Positions 1 to 12,312 of a stretch of DNA of 64,000 nt are shown one piece after another; position 1 is the stretch's first letter, and each line of letters starts with the position of its first letter. The notes under the pieces were generated by a model. The model was not told where the DNA came from. It was given only the letters and a program-made list of their open reading frames with translations, and did not search any database. The DNA is from Silene conica. Its lineage: Eukaryota; Streptophyta; Magnoliopsida; Caryophyllales; Caryophyllaceae. The stretch is taken from NCBI GenBank assembly GCA_029255685.2, contig CM055317.2, positions 20,964,501 to 21,028,500 of the forward strand. Reading direction: 5' to 3'. The translations under genes and the position numbers were made by a program.

Positions 1-1390
1 AGTGTTATATTGGTAGCATTTATTTGTTGAAGAAGCTGACCATGGAGGAAAAAGTCCTTAACAGCCTTGCAAACATCTTCCCCTATGATCTCCCATGCAT
101 CCTTATAAAAACCACTAGTGTATCCATCAGGTCCCGGAGCTTTATCTATAGGGATGGAGAAGATTACCTCTTTTATTTCCTGATTTGTGACAGCAGATTG
201 GAGGGCTGTGATATGATCTTCAGTGCAGTAAGTCCCATATTGCAGTACATCATATCTCACTACCTCAGTGGGTTTACTGCTCCCAAGCAAGTTCTCATAG
301 AATTCTAGGAATGCTTGTTGAATGCTGCCCCTATCAGTGCACAACTTCCCATTGATATCCTCTATCTGCACTATTCTGTTCCTCATAGTTATGGTCTTAA
401 TGGCATTATAGAACACCGTTGTATTGCTATCACCCTCTGCTATCCAGTTGGTTTTAGACTTCTGTTTCAGGAAACTAATACGTGCCTGAGACCAGTAATG
501 AGCCTCCTTCAGAGCATTGAACTCTTGCCTAATTATATCAGCATTATGTGGGTCTTCCTGTAATTGTTGTTGCAGACTCTCCAACAGTAATTGGTATTTG
601 GATGCATTGACCTCAACTCAGCATAGCAGTCTTGATTGAGTTTCTTTAGAATAGGTTTGAGAGCTTTTAGTTTTTTAACTAGTCCAAACATCAGAGTCCC
701 CTCAATATCTTGCTGCCAGACCTCTCTTATGCTATCCCCAAACCCAGAAGCTGAACCCCACATGTTATAATACTTGAAACAAGCATTCTTTCTACCATCC
801 AGTTTCACATTCCTGACAATGCACGGGTTGTGGTCCAAAAGGCCCTCTGGATGAAAATGAGCATGCATTTCAGGAAAATTTACCATCCATTGATCATTAA
901 TTAAGAATCTGTCAAGTCTATTGTACTTGCGACTTAATTCATCCCTCTTATTCGTCCATGTATAGAATGCCCCAGTAGCTTGGATATCAGTCAGTCCATA
1001 GTGTCCCAGACATGCTATTAACTCCTCCATATCTGCCACCTTAGTTGTTCCTCTCAGCCGTTCCTCAGGGATGATCACAGTGTTGAAATCACCACCTACT
1101 GCCCATGGTAAGTCACAACTGTCAACTATTGTGTTGAGCTGATGCCATAAAGCCAGTCTTTCACCTCCTCCATTAAATGCATAGACGACAGTAAATAAGA
1201 AATCCTTATGGTTTATTTTGCAGGTCACCCTAGCATGTATGAACTGTGGGTCATACTGTATAACAATTACATCAAAAATGGTTGGTCTCCACATAAGCCA
1301 AACCCTTCCTCCCTTATGAATACTGCAATTCGTGGTTACACACCAGCCTTCCAACATTGAAGAAGAAATATTACTCACATTATCACCATT
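1..1390 (-). pseudogene. LINE-A ORF2 fragment: endonuclease C-terminal part and start of reverse transcriptase
   Basis: This is the middle of a LINE ORF2 polyprotein. From 1390 down to about 607 it encodes the exonuclease-endonuclease-phosphatase fold. Visible motifs are a GGDFNTV block, the YTWTNKR segment and a LDHNP block that stands where L1 endonucleases carry the catalytic SDH-type motif. Near 607 a single-base frameshift moves the reading to another frame, which stays open to position 1 and includes DKAPGPDGYTSGFYK, the first conserved reverse-transcriptase motif. The catalytic FADD box would lie beyond the window. It is normally one protein that nicks target DNA and primes reverse transcription there. 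The frameshift makes this copy a pseudogene. Confidence 0.85.
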
Positions 1391-1590
1391 CACTACTACA
1401 TAAACGAATTCTAGCAACGCTTTTTGAGCACCTATTACAATGCTATATAGCGTCGGAAAGCGCTATTATATTGTGTCGGTATAGCTTACATATAGCGTCG
1501 CCAAAATTGACGCGCTATTCTTGAACTATACTAGTGCTTTTCAAGCGTCGCCATAGAAGATCCGACGCTTTTATAACGCCTCAATTAAAT
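1391..1590. repeat. CACTA left subterminal repeat region
   Basis: Behind the terminal inverted repeat lies a cluster of short motifs in both orientations. AGCGTCG occurs near 1450, 1493 and 1546, with GCGCTAT and GACGCGCTATT between them. Similar motifs occur in the right subterminal zone. In En/Spm such arrays are the binding sites of TNPA, and that role is inferred here from position and family. Confidence 0.65.
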
Positions 1591-2508
1591 GTCGACCACA
1601 TGCGCTTTTTTGCGTTGCTTTTGTACTGCAATCAACAATGCTGGGCAGTATTTATTACAGCTACATTTTCTATTGTGTTACCTTCTGAACAAACATATTT
1701 CTTTTCACAAGAGAACTACACACTTTTTCGAAAACAAATATATCTTAGCATTAAATAATTGTAATGTCAAATACATGTCCGAACCCAATAATAATAAATG
1801 TATCTTAGAAAAAAATACATCAAAAAAATATCGACCTATCAGACAAGTTTTCTATTATTCGCCCACCAACACTAGCATGTGATTATTTGCGGCATCTGAA
1901 ATACATATCTTCGGTGTCCGTTAAACAATCCTTGCGATGAAGCTAGAGCTTGGCGAGACATAAAGCAGCTTGAACAAAGAATTACTGAAAATTCAAGTGA
2001 AAACAACGTAAGTCGTTATATCAAGTTTATTGGTCGATCAATCCATCAAGAAACAGAAGCAGTTAGTACATCCTCAACAATATAAGCATGACATGTTACC
2101 ATTATTGATAAGAGAAGCAAGAAAACACAAAAGCAGAAACTTTCAAGTTTCCGACCTTTCTTATCAATAGGGGACTGCCGGTATTGGCTTTAAGTAAAAA
2201 AGTTCACTGAAACGAGAACATTAGTGCATGAAAGATTCCAGGGAACTCATCTTACATACATCCTTGAGTCAAACATTACTTTCATGCATACAACCCAATT
2301 AGAATAGATGCGCAGTAGATGCACGCCAACAAAGCACCCTCTTTGGTACAACAACAAGTATAAAGTCAGAAAGACTTCTCCAAGCAAGCTTTCTTTATCA
2401 ATGCAAATCATTCTACCCTTTATTAGACAAGTAGTTTTAAAAAGAGAGAAAAAACATGACACCAAGAGAAGATGAGATGATAAAATAATGAGAAGAATAT
2501 TTACCTAA
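1591..2508. other. CACTA non-coding interior, left
   Basis: AT-rich sequence between the left subterminal repeats and the 3' end of the TNPA-like gene. It probably includes that gene's 3' untranslated region. I see no convincing coding region; the short open frames lack codon bias and recognisable motifs. Confidence 0.5.
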
Positions 2509-4491
2509 TTATAAATTATCATGGTCAAAATCACCTTCTGAACTAGAGCTAGAATAATCAGAGCTATATTCACTCGACTCAAGATCACTTAAGGTAAAAC
2601 CATCAACATTTCTTAATTTCCTTTTTATCTTGGTAATAGAGTTTCTTTGTCTTACGATGCGATTACCCATTACTTGTATTTGGTCCTTTAGTTGACGAAT
2701 AAGATACATGGATGTCGCCGTCTCGTCAGTAGTAGACATATTTAAGCCATTCGAATAACCCACAGTAGAAGGCTCTACTAGATCTGATGGCTTAACACCT
2801 AGCCCAAGACCTCGAACCCGACCATATTTATCTTTTCCCAATACTTGTGCAACAGGGTCATCATCCAAGTTTCCATCTAAGTGCTCTTGTTGTGCGGCAA
2901 TTTCCTTAATTTGACCCTGTAGATGTAATTATACTGAAGTTACACAAAGAAAAATTACCTTTAATACTTAAAAATGAATAAAAAGCTTCAGTGTTCAGAC
3001 ACACACCGTAACATCGGCTTCATTCTTATGTTGATGACATTCTAGATAAAGTTCAGTCCTTGTTGGAGATCTCTGTAATGACTTTTTCTGGAGAAATCAC
3101 AACTAACAAGTCAAATAAAGTAAAAGCAGAAAAAAAAGATAACTAATATTTAATAAAATGAAAGGGGAGTCAAGCGGGAGGCTAGCGATCTGATCATGAG
3201 TTTTGGGCCGAAGCTAGAAGGCCAACTTCACTTCCAAGATTCTTAAACTAAACCACTCAGGTCGATTCTTTTATATTAGTTCTGAGCTAAGCTTCATGCT
3301 AGGCTAGGGCAAATTTTGTCGGATAAAATGTAATTGTAGAAGAAAAAAAATATTAATAACAATAGGGTATACCAAATCTTCATAGACGCGTGCATGACTC
3401 TTAGTACCGGAGGTATGAATAGGCTTTGTCTTTGCCTTCTTATGTGAAAGTTTACTCTTTGCACTTCTTTCCTGCCATATCATAAAAAATACTTTTAGTG
3501 CAAAGTGTAAAATCAATTTCATCGTCCTTAACCAATTATCATTCCATTTCTCAACTTATTAATAATTCGCTTTTAAATTTATGTCCCCTGGTAGTTATCA
3601 TACTTGAAAACATATTTAATAAATACATAAAAACATACTTGTCCTTCACCCGATCTCTAAAAGTTAACAATACTTATCCATTGATCGTTTACCACATCCT
3701 CTGGGACGTTGTTATGCAACTCTGTTATGTTTGCATCATCTAAATAGTGTTTTCCTTTTAAAAGACATTTATAGTCTCTCCATTTATGCCCTATTGACTT
3801 CAATATCCATTTGTCGAGAATCTTCGGATAAAGAAATCTTTTCTGCATGCAATATAGACAAGAAACATATATGTTGTGAAGAAAAACAATTATACAGTAG
3901 TAAGAAAAAAACTATGTAAACCAAATATATATATAATAATGGCTATAAAGCAAAGTTTTGATCCCTTTTACCTGAACTTCTTTCAGAATTAAGGTCTGAT
4001 TGCTTCCCTTATTACCCTTCTTTAAGTGATCCCATCGTGTATAACTTAATGAGCAAAGGCCTCCATTTCTAGCTATTGTCCCACAAAAATATCCTAGCAC
4101 CCCTCCTTCATCACCTATAGGTTGGTTTGTTTTGTTTGTCTCAACAACTATTCTTTGTCCTTCGGGTAAGTTCCATATCTCTGCAAGAACAGTTTTCCCA
4201 CGAGTTCTTTTTCAATTGGGATCTAAAAAATGATAAGATCACTCTATCATGAAATTTCAATGTGCTTACAAACTGTATTACAAAGTGAAATTCAATCTTA
4301 CCTTGCATAACACATTCATATCTTCGCCCCTCATTTTGATGTTGAGTACCAGGAACAGATTCTGAATTTTGATCTTCATTTTGATTTCCAGAGCTGGAAT
4401 TCACATTTGTATCTTCAATGGAGTTGTGCCCTCTTTGATCTCCTTGGCTGCTACTTTGTCGAGTAATCCGAAGATTCTTAGCCTTAGCCAT
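2509..4491 (-). pseudogene. TNPA-like protein of CACTA element (plant Transposase_24-type)
   Basis: Six exons can be placed by splice consensus: 4491-4302, 4222-3972, 3842-3639, 3471-3373, 3072-3007 and 2916-2509. The product matches the plant Ptta/En/Spm accessory protein family. Exon 1 is a Ser/Gln/Asn-rich N terminus. Exon 2 has GKTVLAEIWNLPEGQRIVV and GDEGGVLGYFCGTIARN. Exon 3 carries the W-rich DKWILKSIGHKWRDYK motif. Exon 4 is a lysine-rich linker, and the last exon is a coiled-coil-like segment with an acidic Ser/Asp tail. Exon 3 has an in-frame TAG at 3657-3659 where the family has Trp, and the exon 1/2 junction as placed also meets a stop, so the copy looks broken. The expected role is binding subterminal repeats and aiding transposition. 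Confidence 0.65.
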
Positions 4492-4696
4492 TTTACCTAC
4501 AAGCTTTAAGCTTTATCAAAAATCAATTAATTTGATTCAAAAATGTCTCTGTACATGTCTACATAGCAACATAGCAGCACACAAATAACTTTTACAAATT
4601 AAAAAAACAACTTAGTATAAAGCTTATCATTCACAGCATAAAAAAATAGCCAACATTTCATAAAAATACTTGAAAACAGAAGATCAAATCTAGCAG

Positions 4697-7600
4697 CTAT
4701 TTGCAGTCATCAACCAAAGTTCCTTCGACATCATGCCTAACCCAACTAGGATTTTCATGGGAGTTTGAATATAAGTTATTCAAAAATGAGACATGATACG
4801 ACTCAATTTCTTCATCCTCCCTCAAATCATCTTCATCAATGTCATTAACATCTTTCGATTTCATCTTCAAAGCAACAGACCATTCTGTGTTAACTTGATC
4901 TTGAATATAAAATACTTGCTCAGCTTGTGTGGCAACTATGTATGGCTCATCTGCCAGGCTTTCGCCATTATCGCCATTATGTATTACACGAGATAAATTC
5001 ACAAGTGTAAAACCATATTCATCTTGCTTTGTTCCTCTTCCAGGAGTTGTGTCTATCCATTCACATTTAAACATTATAGTTGAGTATCCTCCTAAGTATT
5101 TCAAATCAATGATTTTTGTAATCCTCCCATACTAAGCAACATCTCCTAAGATCGGTCTTCTGTCACTAGCACTAGAATAGCTTGACGTTTTTGCCACTAC
5201 AACCACTCCACTATTTTGGGTACATTTATCATAACGTTTGGATCTGAAAACAAAACCATTGACACTATATCCTTGATATTTAGTAACAACATCAAGCGGT
5301 CCACGAGCTAGCATACGAAGTTCCTCGTTTAAACATTCTGGACCCTTTGTTGCCTCTAATTTGATAACCTGTTTTACAATAAAATAAATTAGTAACTCCT
5401 CTTACTCCATATTTTAAGTGTTTGATATAATCCCTTGTGATGCTTACATGTTCTCTAAACCATTCATGGAATGTTTCATGTTGTATTCGCTCAATTGTTT
5501 TCAAAGAAAGACGTCTTGGTCGATTACGACGCTTAAGTTCTACTGCATGCTCTCTTTAATAAATATATGTTAGTACATGTTTATAAATACTTTATAAAAA
5601 ATAATAAAAATGAAAACTATTATAGTGTAAGATTCTTACTTTAAAAATATTGCGACTTCTGGAGAATTGAAAAGGATGTATCGATGTGCTTGTATTTTGT
5701 TCAGTGCTGAAAACTTGCCTGTAGTGGGCTTTCCTACAGGTTTTCCCGCTCGAACAAAAATACTACTATCATGAATAATACTAGTTGATTCCAAAGTTTC
5801 AGCTGATCCTTCAAATTTTGAATCTATGGAAAACTTTGAATCAAATCCTTGAACGTAATGAGAGCAAAATGTCATACATTCAAATGCTAAGTGAGCCTCG
5901 GCAATTGATCCTTCTGGACGAGCTTTATTGAAAACATAGGATTTGAGTTTGCCCAAATACCTCTCAATAAAGTACATCCATCTGTATCTAGCAGGGCCAA
6001 CAAGCTTGGCTTCAGTAGCTAGATGAACAACTAAGTGGACCATTACGGTAAAAAAGCTAGGAGGAAATATCATCTCTAAATGACACATTATTTGTGGTAT
6101 AACAGCTTCTAGTCGCTCAATTTCATCTAAATGTAAAACTTTACCACATAAATCTCTAAAATAGCCGCATAACTGGAATAAGACAGTTACCACATCCGGT
6201 GTGAGCAACCCTCGTAATGCAACCGGCAGAATTTGTTGCATTAAGATATGATTGTCATGGCTTTTAAGACCATGCAATTTAGCTTGCGTAAGGTTTACAC
6301 ACCTTGATATGTTTCCGGCATAACCATTAGGAACTTTAAGTTCATGGAGCAATTTACAAAATGCTTGCTTTTCGGCACGAGACATTGTATATGGAGCTGG
6401 GGGTAGATAATATTTTGATCCCCTTTCTTGTGGATGAAGCTCCTTTCGTATTCCCATAACTTCCAAATCACGGCGAGCTTTTAAGTTATCTTTAGATTTT
6501 CCTTCTAAATTTAACAGTGTACCAATCACATTATCACACACATTTTTTTCAATGTGCATGACATCTAAGTTGTGCCGAATTAAATGAGAATCCCAATAAG
6601 GTAATTTGAAGAATTCACTTTTTTTCTTCCAAGTTTTAGAGCCACTAAAGTCTTGGATATCCTGAATTTGGCGCACACACTCAGCCCCAGAAGGAGTTAT
6701 AGGTGTAACTCCATGTTCTTCAGTTCCATTAAAAGCTTCTTTTTTATAGCGAAAAACATGGTTTTCCTCTAAAAGTCGGCGATGACCCATAAAACAAAAC
6801 TTATGGCTATTATATAGCCACTTTGAATCAGTTTGAGAGTTGCAACATGGACACGCTTTCTCACCATGTACTCCCCAACCAGAAAGCATGCCATAACCTG
6901 GAAAATCACTGATAGTCCAAAGTAATCCAGCATGTAAAGTAAAAGTTTCATCTTTGGAAGCATCATACGTCTCAATGCCCTCATCCCATAACTCAATTAA
7001 CTCTTCAATAAGGGGTTGCAGATACACATCAATTTTATTTCCTGGACTACTTGGCCCCGGAATTAAGGTGGATAAAATAAGAGAGGATGCTTTTAAACAC
7101 ATCCAAGGAGGTAAGTTGTATGGTACCAACACTACGGGCCAACAACTATAAGTTGAACTTAACATTCCAAAAGGGTTAAATCCATCACTAGCTAAACCAA
7201 GTCTAACATTACGAGACTCTGCACCAAAATTAGGGTACCTAGAGTCAAAGTCTTTCCAAGCATTGGAATCAGATGGATGTCTTAGAACTTTATCCTCTTT
7301 TATTTTTTCTTCAGAATGCCACCTCATATAAGATGCTGTGTGTTTAGACATAAAAAATCTCTTAAGTCTCGCCTTTAAAGGAAAATATCGTAAAACATTA
7401 GCCGAAATTCCTTTCTTCTTTTTTCTCCCTGTCGATGTCACTTGTTCTCTAACCCTTTTCCATCTTGATCTCCCACAAACTGAACATGTATCATCACCTA
7501 CTTTGTCTTTCCAATAAAGTTGACAGTGTTTCGGGCAAGCATCAATTTTTATGTAATCAAGGCCTAATTTGCTAATAATCTTCTTTGCTTCAGCAAATGA

Positions 7601-8194
7601 TTTTGGTAAGTTTTTACCATTGGGAATAGCAAGCCGTAAAATTTCTAATAAGCTGCCAATAGATTTGTTACTCCATTTGTTAGTACTCTTTAAATTGAAC
7701 AAGAGTACTAAAAATGATAACTTAGTCAATTCACACCCTGGCCACAACTCTTGATCAGCATCTTTTAATAAGTTGAAAAAAACTTCAGCATCTTTGCTTG
7801 GTCCACTAGTTGCCATATTTGTGTGATCAGGAGAATCAATGAAACTAGACTCCTCATTTCTTTGTCTATATGCATCGTGAACTAACTGTTGCATGTTAGT
7901 CAAGGATGGATTTTGCATCATAGGTTCATCAACCGATGTGTGCTCCAACTGCTCTCCATGGAAAATCCATGTGGAGTAGTTAGACATCATTCCAGAACTA
8001 AGCAAATGTAAATTCACTTCGTCTGGAACTAACAATTTATTGTTTACACACTTCTCACATGGACAATATATTTTACCATTATAAGAGGATAGGTCACTAG
8101 TAGCGTATACCATAAACTCATGAACTCCTAACCGGTACTGTTCACTTCCTCTACGACTAGCCAAAATTTCCTTGATAATATTCAAATCCATCAC
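4697..8194 (-). pseudogene. TNP2-type transposase of CACTA element (TNPD-like)
   Basis: The main exon (8194-5640, about 850 residues) starts with MMDLNII and a Cys-rich transposase-associated domain (CPCEKCVNN near residues 44-52). The TNP2 core spans about residues 325-560, including RLGLASDGFNPFG, PGPSSPG and a GEKACPCCNS zinc-binding site. A DUF4218-like block with WMYFIERYLGKLK follows near 745. A GTAAGA donor ends this exon. Two further exons (about 5554-5448 and 5368-4697) add the C-terminal DUF4216-like domain, with FKCEWIDTTPGRG and ATQAEQVFYI. An in-frame TAG at 5132-5134, between GDVA and YGRITKI, interrupts that domain. The large exon is otherwise intact, so decay appears recent. 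Confidence 0.88.
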
Positions 8195-9721
8195 TTGTCA
8201 AACTGTAAATTAGTTTCACATGTATATATAAGTCAAATAAACTTTGAGAAAAGTTCACTTATAACTAGAATATAAACAAAAAAAAAGCTTACACAAATAA
8301 GTACAAATACTTAGAGAACCTGTATTAGTTCTCTACCGTTACACTATGCACATTTTTCCCTATCAACAAATGAACTCTAATGGACATCCGGCTCTACCAA
8401 ACCAGAAATCAAAGTAGAGGTCGTAGATAGTTCCACAAAAATAAAAGAGCATCATATATACTTAAGATATACCGTAATTATTGTGTGAGACGGTCTCTTT
8501 GTTAATGATACTAAGGAGTTGTTTGGTTGACACTTTAAAAACATATGAATTGCAAAATCCCATGATTTGCAAAAACATAGGTTGTTTGGTTGTCATAATT
8601 TTTGTAAAATGGAGGAATTAGAAGTTCCTAGGAACTTTCAATGCCTACATGATGTAGGAAGTGGCTTACCTACCCCTCCCTTGGTCATTCGAAGTTCCCA
8701 TGGAATTCAATTCCTACATAAGCAACCAAACACTTTCGCCAAATTCACCCGAATTGGATGCAGAAACTTAATTCCTATGAAATTGAAGTTCCTAGGAAAA
8801 TGAAGTTCTTTGATGAACCAAACGACTCCTAAATCTCTGAACTCAACAATCTACCTCAATCATTCTTTCCCTAAATCAAGTAAACAAATTATTCAATTAC
8901 TTATCTTAGGCATATATCTTTATTGTTTACAGTAGGTGGCCTACGTGCACATTATCTTAGTCATTCTATGTACATTCCTCCACAAATCATGCAGTATGTC
9001 GTGTATACTTAGATAGGAGATTTTGTACCAGTAACACTTTTTGTGTAGAAACAAAATTCATTATAACAATTATCCCCAAATAAACAAGCAAATAAGTTTC
9101 ACTTAATTATAACAATTATCCCCAAATAATCAAATGCATTCAGTGAATTAGCAAAAACTATTCAAAGTATGTCATATTACATTCAAAATTGGTTCAAATT
9201 GGAGTCAAATGAAGTCATCATGAGTTTTATTCTAACCCTAATAATGAAATTGAAAAACAAAATCTATAGATAAACCCTAATAACCATGAATGATATATAA
9301 CTAACAAACTAGAATAAAGAACAACCAATTTGTTCAATCAATGTTCAAGGATCAATAAAAAGAAAAAGACGTAATGATGAATCCTCGATTTGATACCTGA
9401 TTATGAAGGTTTATTTTGATTACTCTTCAAATTTTGATGGAGATTGTCTCTTCTGCCGTCAATTCGCAACAATGGGTTTAGGGTTTGTTTTTCCCTTTTG
9501 TTTTCATATGAGGGTTAATTATTTTCCTGATACTAAGGAGAAATGATAATGGGTTTGGCGGTCAAAATTTGATGCGCGCTTAATTTTTGGGTTTGGGGAA
9601 GACGTTTTTGTGGGGTGCTTTTTAATAGCGCTTCTATATTTGGTTTGATAAGAGATATATCAGCACTTTTAGTACAAGCGTCGAAAGCTAAGCGCCTCTA
9701 GATATCATATTTGTAGTAGTG
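8195..9721. other. CACTA 5' non-coding region and right subterminal repeats
   Basis: Non-coding sequence upstream of the transposase gene. It contains a MITE (8515-8829) and then AT-rich sequence with no coding signal. The last 180 bp (9540-9721) hold GCGCTTC, AAGCGTCG and AAGCGCCTC motifs that mirror the left subterminal zone, ending in the TTTGTAGTAGTG terminus. The element promoter should lie here, but I cannot fix a TATA box. Confidence 0.6.
8515..8829. mobile_element. PIF/Harbinger-type (Tourist-like) MITE, 315 bp, TSD TAA
   Basis: Inverted ends GGAGTTGTTTGGTT and AACCAAACGACTCC are flanked on both sides by TAA (8512-8514 and 8830-8832). It is non-coding. The interior shares blocks such as TCCTAGGAA, GTAGGAAGT and CCCTTGGTCA with the MITE at 29243-29537, so both belong to one family. 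It sits inside the CACTA element and is therefore younger than that CACTA lineage. Confidence 0.8.
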
Positions 9722-9895
9722 ATTTATTTTCGTTTCAAGAAGGCCAAAAAGACAAGCCTCATTATTTTCTATAAAACTCTTAACAGTAAGTTGCTTATTT
9801 ACATTGTTCAGTCCCCTTACGTTCCAGAAACCGATATTATTTATTAATGGATGAATGGTTATGGTTTCCAGTATCAAACATCTGATCCTCATCAT
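9722..9895 (-). pseudogene. LINE-A ORF2 start: N-terminal endonuclease fragment
   Basis: The reading NNIGFWNVRGLNNVNKQ followed by LFGLLETKIN is the N terminus of a LINE endonuclease. The WNVRGL block and the LLETK block carry the conserved Asn and Glu of this nuclease family. The frame is cut after ETKIN by the CACTA insertion and resumes at 1390. The stop of ORF1 lies about 30 bp upstream, the usual tight ORF1-ORF2 arrangement. Confidence 0.85.
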
Positions 9896-9927
9896 TCGTC
9901 AAGATCTCTACTATCTCTGGTCCCTCC

Positions 9928-10985
9928 TTATCTATAATAATTTGCCCACCTGTCAAACACAATAGAAGATGTGGATGGAGTGGGTTTGGGATGAGCAGAA
10001 GGAAGAGCTGGAAATTCTTTATCTGACAGTGGAATAGCAGGTTTTATAATTGGTTTCCACACCCTCTTCACAGGAGCTTTTGGGTTCATATTTGTTATCC
10101 TTCTACAGTTGTTGCCATCATGTCCCAATCCTTTGCATTTGACACAAAGAATGGGTTTCCATTCATACTCAATCTTGACATTCACAACCATTCCATGCTC
10201 ATCCTTAAACTTAATTATTTCAGGCAGAGGCTGGCCAATGGTTAGTTCAACCATAGTTCTAGCAAATCCTAATCGTGTTTTGGATTTCGTGGCTATATCA
10301 GATTTAACATATGTTCCAACCATACCCGTAACCTTTGGAAGACATACACTTCCCCCAGAATTTGAGTGGCAATCCGTGCATCCTAATCCATGATGGTACA
10401 ATTTTTATGTCTTCTTTTAGGAGATCTATGTTCTCTTGACATGCCTTCACTATCAAAGGCTTATTATCAAACATATGATATCCTGAGTTCAGTACAGTTT
10501 TCTTACCTGTCATATCCTTAAACCTTACCATAAACACCCCATTAGGAAGAAAGGAAACCTTGTCAATGCCATGTTTCCCCCATACTCTATGCACAGCCAT
10601 TGAGGATCTCCCATGGCGGATTAGCACCCAGGACAAAGTAGTAAATAGCCTGGTTCCAGAACTCAATTTCCTCCCTGGTGTCCTCTGCAGTAAACTGGAA
10701 CAAGTCCTCTTCTGTTTGGATTTCATGAACGTGCTCAGTATGTTCAACTTGTATATTGGCAGATTTCTTCTTGCGTCTATTTGTCACTAGTTCAAAGCTT
10801 TCCTCTGGGTTCTCTTCATCTGCAAATGATAGGCCAGGGATAGGGTTCACTTCATGCATAGATTTGGTACGAATTATATCCTCCTCCCCTGGCCCCTGTT
10901 TCTTGTTAGCATCAGTATTGGTTCTCAAGACAGTCTTTCGTTGTTGGGACGTAGTTTTTGGTGATGATGAACGTGATCGAGCCAT
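9928..10985 (-). pseudogene. LINE-A ORF1: DUF4283/CCHC nucleic-acid-binding protein, frameshifted
   Basis: Begins MARSRSSSPKT with a basic Ser/Thr-rich N terminus. A DUF4283-like region follows (WGKHGIDKVSFLPNG, WIRMHGLPLKFWGK), then a zinc knuckle CVKCKGLGHDGNNC (C-x2-C-x4-H-x4-C). In plant L1 elements this protein coats the LINE RNA. The frame is broken near 10600 by an apparent one-base loss in the EILNG segment and again near 10350 after FWGK, so three reading frames carry one protein. Confidence 0.8.
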
Positions 10986-11868
10986 GGAAAAGGCAAGGAG
11001 ATCAACCCTAAGCAGAGATCAGGAATCGCTTCTCAGTCGCCCTTCATGCTATTATTATTATTATTATTATTTATGAGGATAATTAAGTTTATAACGATGA
11101 TATTGCATAAAACAAATTTCACTATTTTTGGTTATTTTGCAATAATTATTGAGTTCTTTTTGTTTATATAGAGATAGACGATTTATTGGAGAAACAAAAC
11201 TACATCAAAAAATAAAATAGAAAGACTGCTTAACCAATTATAAATTATAAATTATAGATTAACTACAACACTGACGACATTAACATGAAAGATTAATAGT
11301 TTTTGTTTTTTCTTCACATGTATTTTGGTATTGTTGTTTTTCTTCCATCATTTTGCCTTTGAAAAAATAATACTCTTCACCTACCGATTTATTTGATTTT
11401 TCCGACTATGGTCTTTATATTAACATGTCGATGTTAATAATTTCAATACACGTGCGTTCAATCATGGATTATTCATGAGGTGATATGCGTGTTTGATATT
11501 TTATAAATCCAATTACTATAAACACTAAAAACGTTACACTATGAAATAAAGTTGTTGCTTTAAAATTCTTAGTTCCGCAATCTATTGTTGTATTAGCTTC
11601 AATTTTAGGGGGAGTATGAAATGTTTGTTTCGTCATAACATTTTACTTGTTTGTTCAATGTTATTTTCAAAAATGTTGATGAAATTTTAATATCTAAATT
11701 GCAAGGGTGCTCTATGTTTGGGATCTTTGTTTGCTAATATAGTTTTGTATAATTTCATCATACGAATACCTATATTTTAATTTATTTTAACTTGCATTGA
11801 ATTACTTTAATTTTGCACGGTATCTTGCACGGTATCTTAGTATCCACTATACATCACTTTAATTTCTA

Positions 11869-12105
11869 CTACCTCTGTTCTTTTTTAATTGTGATTCTCA
11901 CTTTTCGAGACACTCAGTTCTCTCTTCATATCTCTCAAAATATATAACTAAATATATTGAAATGTATACTCATAATAAAGCTCTATTCGTAAAGAATTTT
12001 ATGGTGTGTTTTTTTATAATTTTTCAACCAAATGTTTTTGTAGAAATTGAATTCAAAGGCTCAACTCGAAAAATGAAGATATCAATTATTTTAGAACGGA
12101 GGGAG
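11869..12105. mobile_element. Stowaway-like (Tc1/mariner) MITE, 237 bp
   Basis: Ends CTACCTCTGTTC and GAACGGAGGGAG form the inverted repeat family common in plant Stowaway MITEs (CTCCCTCCGTTC type, with substitutions on the left). The element is flanked by TA at 11867-11868 and TA at 12106-12107. The interior is AT-rich and non-coding. Confidence 0.7.
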
Positions 12106-12272
12106 TAATAAATTGTTGACAAAAGACTAAATAACTTTATATAACCCTTACAACATGACAACCGTAAGTTTAGTTGATCTTAGTATATTATGATATTAAA
12201 TCACTAAAATATCACATTAGAAATTGAACATTTCGTGAATTTCACGGGTCATAAAACTAGTTAGTATTATTA

Positions 12273-12312
<40 letters not shown>
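12273..12312. repeat. (TTA)n microsatellite
   Basis: A near-perfect run of ATT/TTA trinucleotides of about 40 bp, a simple-sequence repeat in the eEF1B-gamma upstream region. No function is evident. Confidence 0.9.

Larger units (their letters stand above)
1391..9721 (-). mobile_element. CACTA (En/Spm-type) DNA transposon, 8331 bp, with TSD ATT
   Basis: The left end begins CACTACTACA and the right end finishes TTTGTAGTAGTG, so the termini are inverted CACTACTACA repeats. Flanks are ATT at 1388-1390 and ATT at 9722-9724, the 3-bp target duplication typical of CACTA elements. Both genes run on the minus strand: a TNP2-type transposase (4697-8194) and a TNPA-like protein (2509-4491). Subterminal regions are rich in short GCGTCG/GCGCTT motifs. 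The target is the endonuclease of LINE-A. Both element genes contain a premature stop, so this copy is probably not autonomous. Confidence 0.93.
1..11060 (-). mobile_element. LINE-A: degenerate L1-type non-LTR retrotransposon, interrupted by CACTA
   Basis: An L1-like LINE reads right to left. ORF1 lies at 9928-10985, the start of ORF2 at 9722-9895, and after the CACTA insertion ORF2 resumes at 1390 and leaves the window inside its reverse transcriptase. Removing the CACTA element and one ATT copy makes the endonuclease frame continuous. At least three single-base frameshifts (near 607, 10350 and 10600) show the LINE is dead. The 5' end is placed only roughly, near a short ATT run at 11049-11070. 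It is much more decayed than LINE-B further right. Confidence 0.85.

Noticed and set aside
1534-1882. Open frames in the CACTA left arm and similar short frames throughout AT-rich regions
   Set aside because: Short, overlapping the subterminal repeats or AT-rich sequence, with no motif or splice support.
12234-12261. Helitron-like 3' terminus before eEF1B-gamma
   Set aside because: The hairpin and CTAG-T fit, but no convincing 5' end was found; kept only as a remark.
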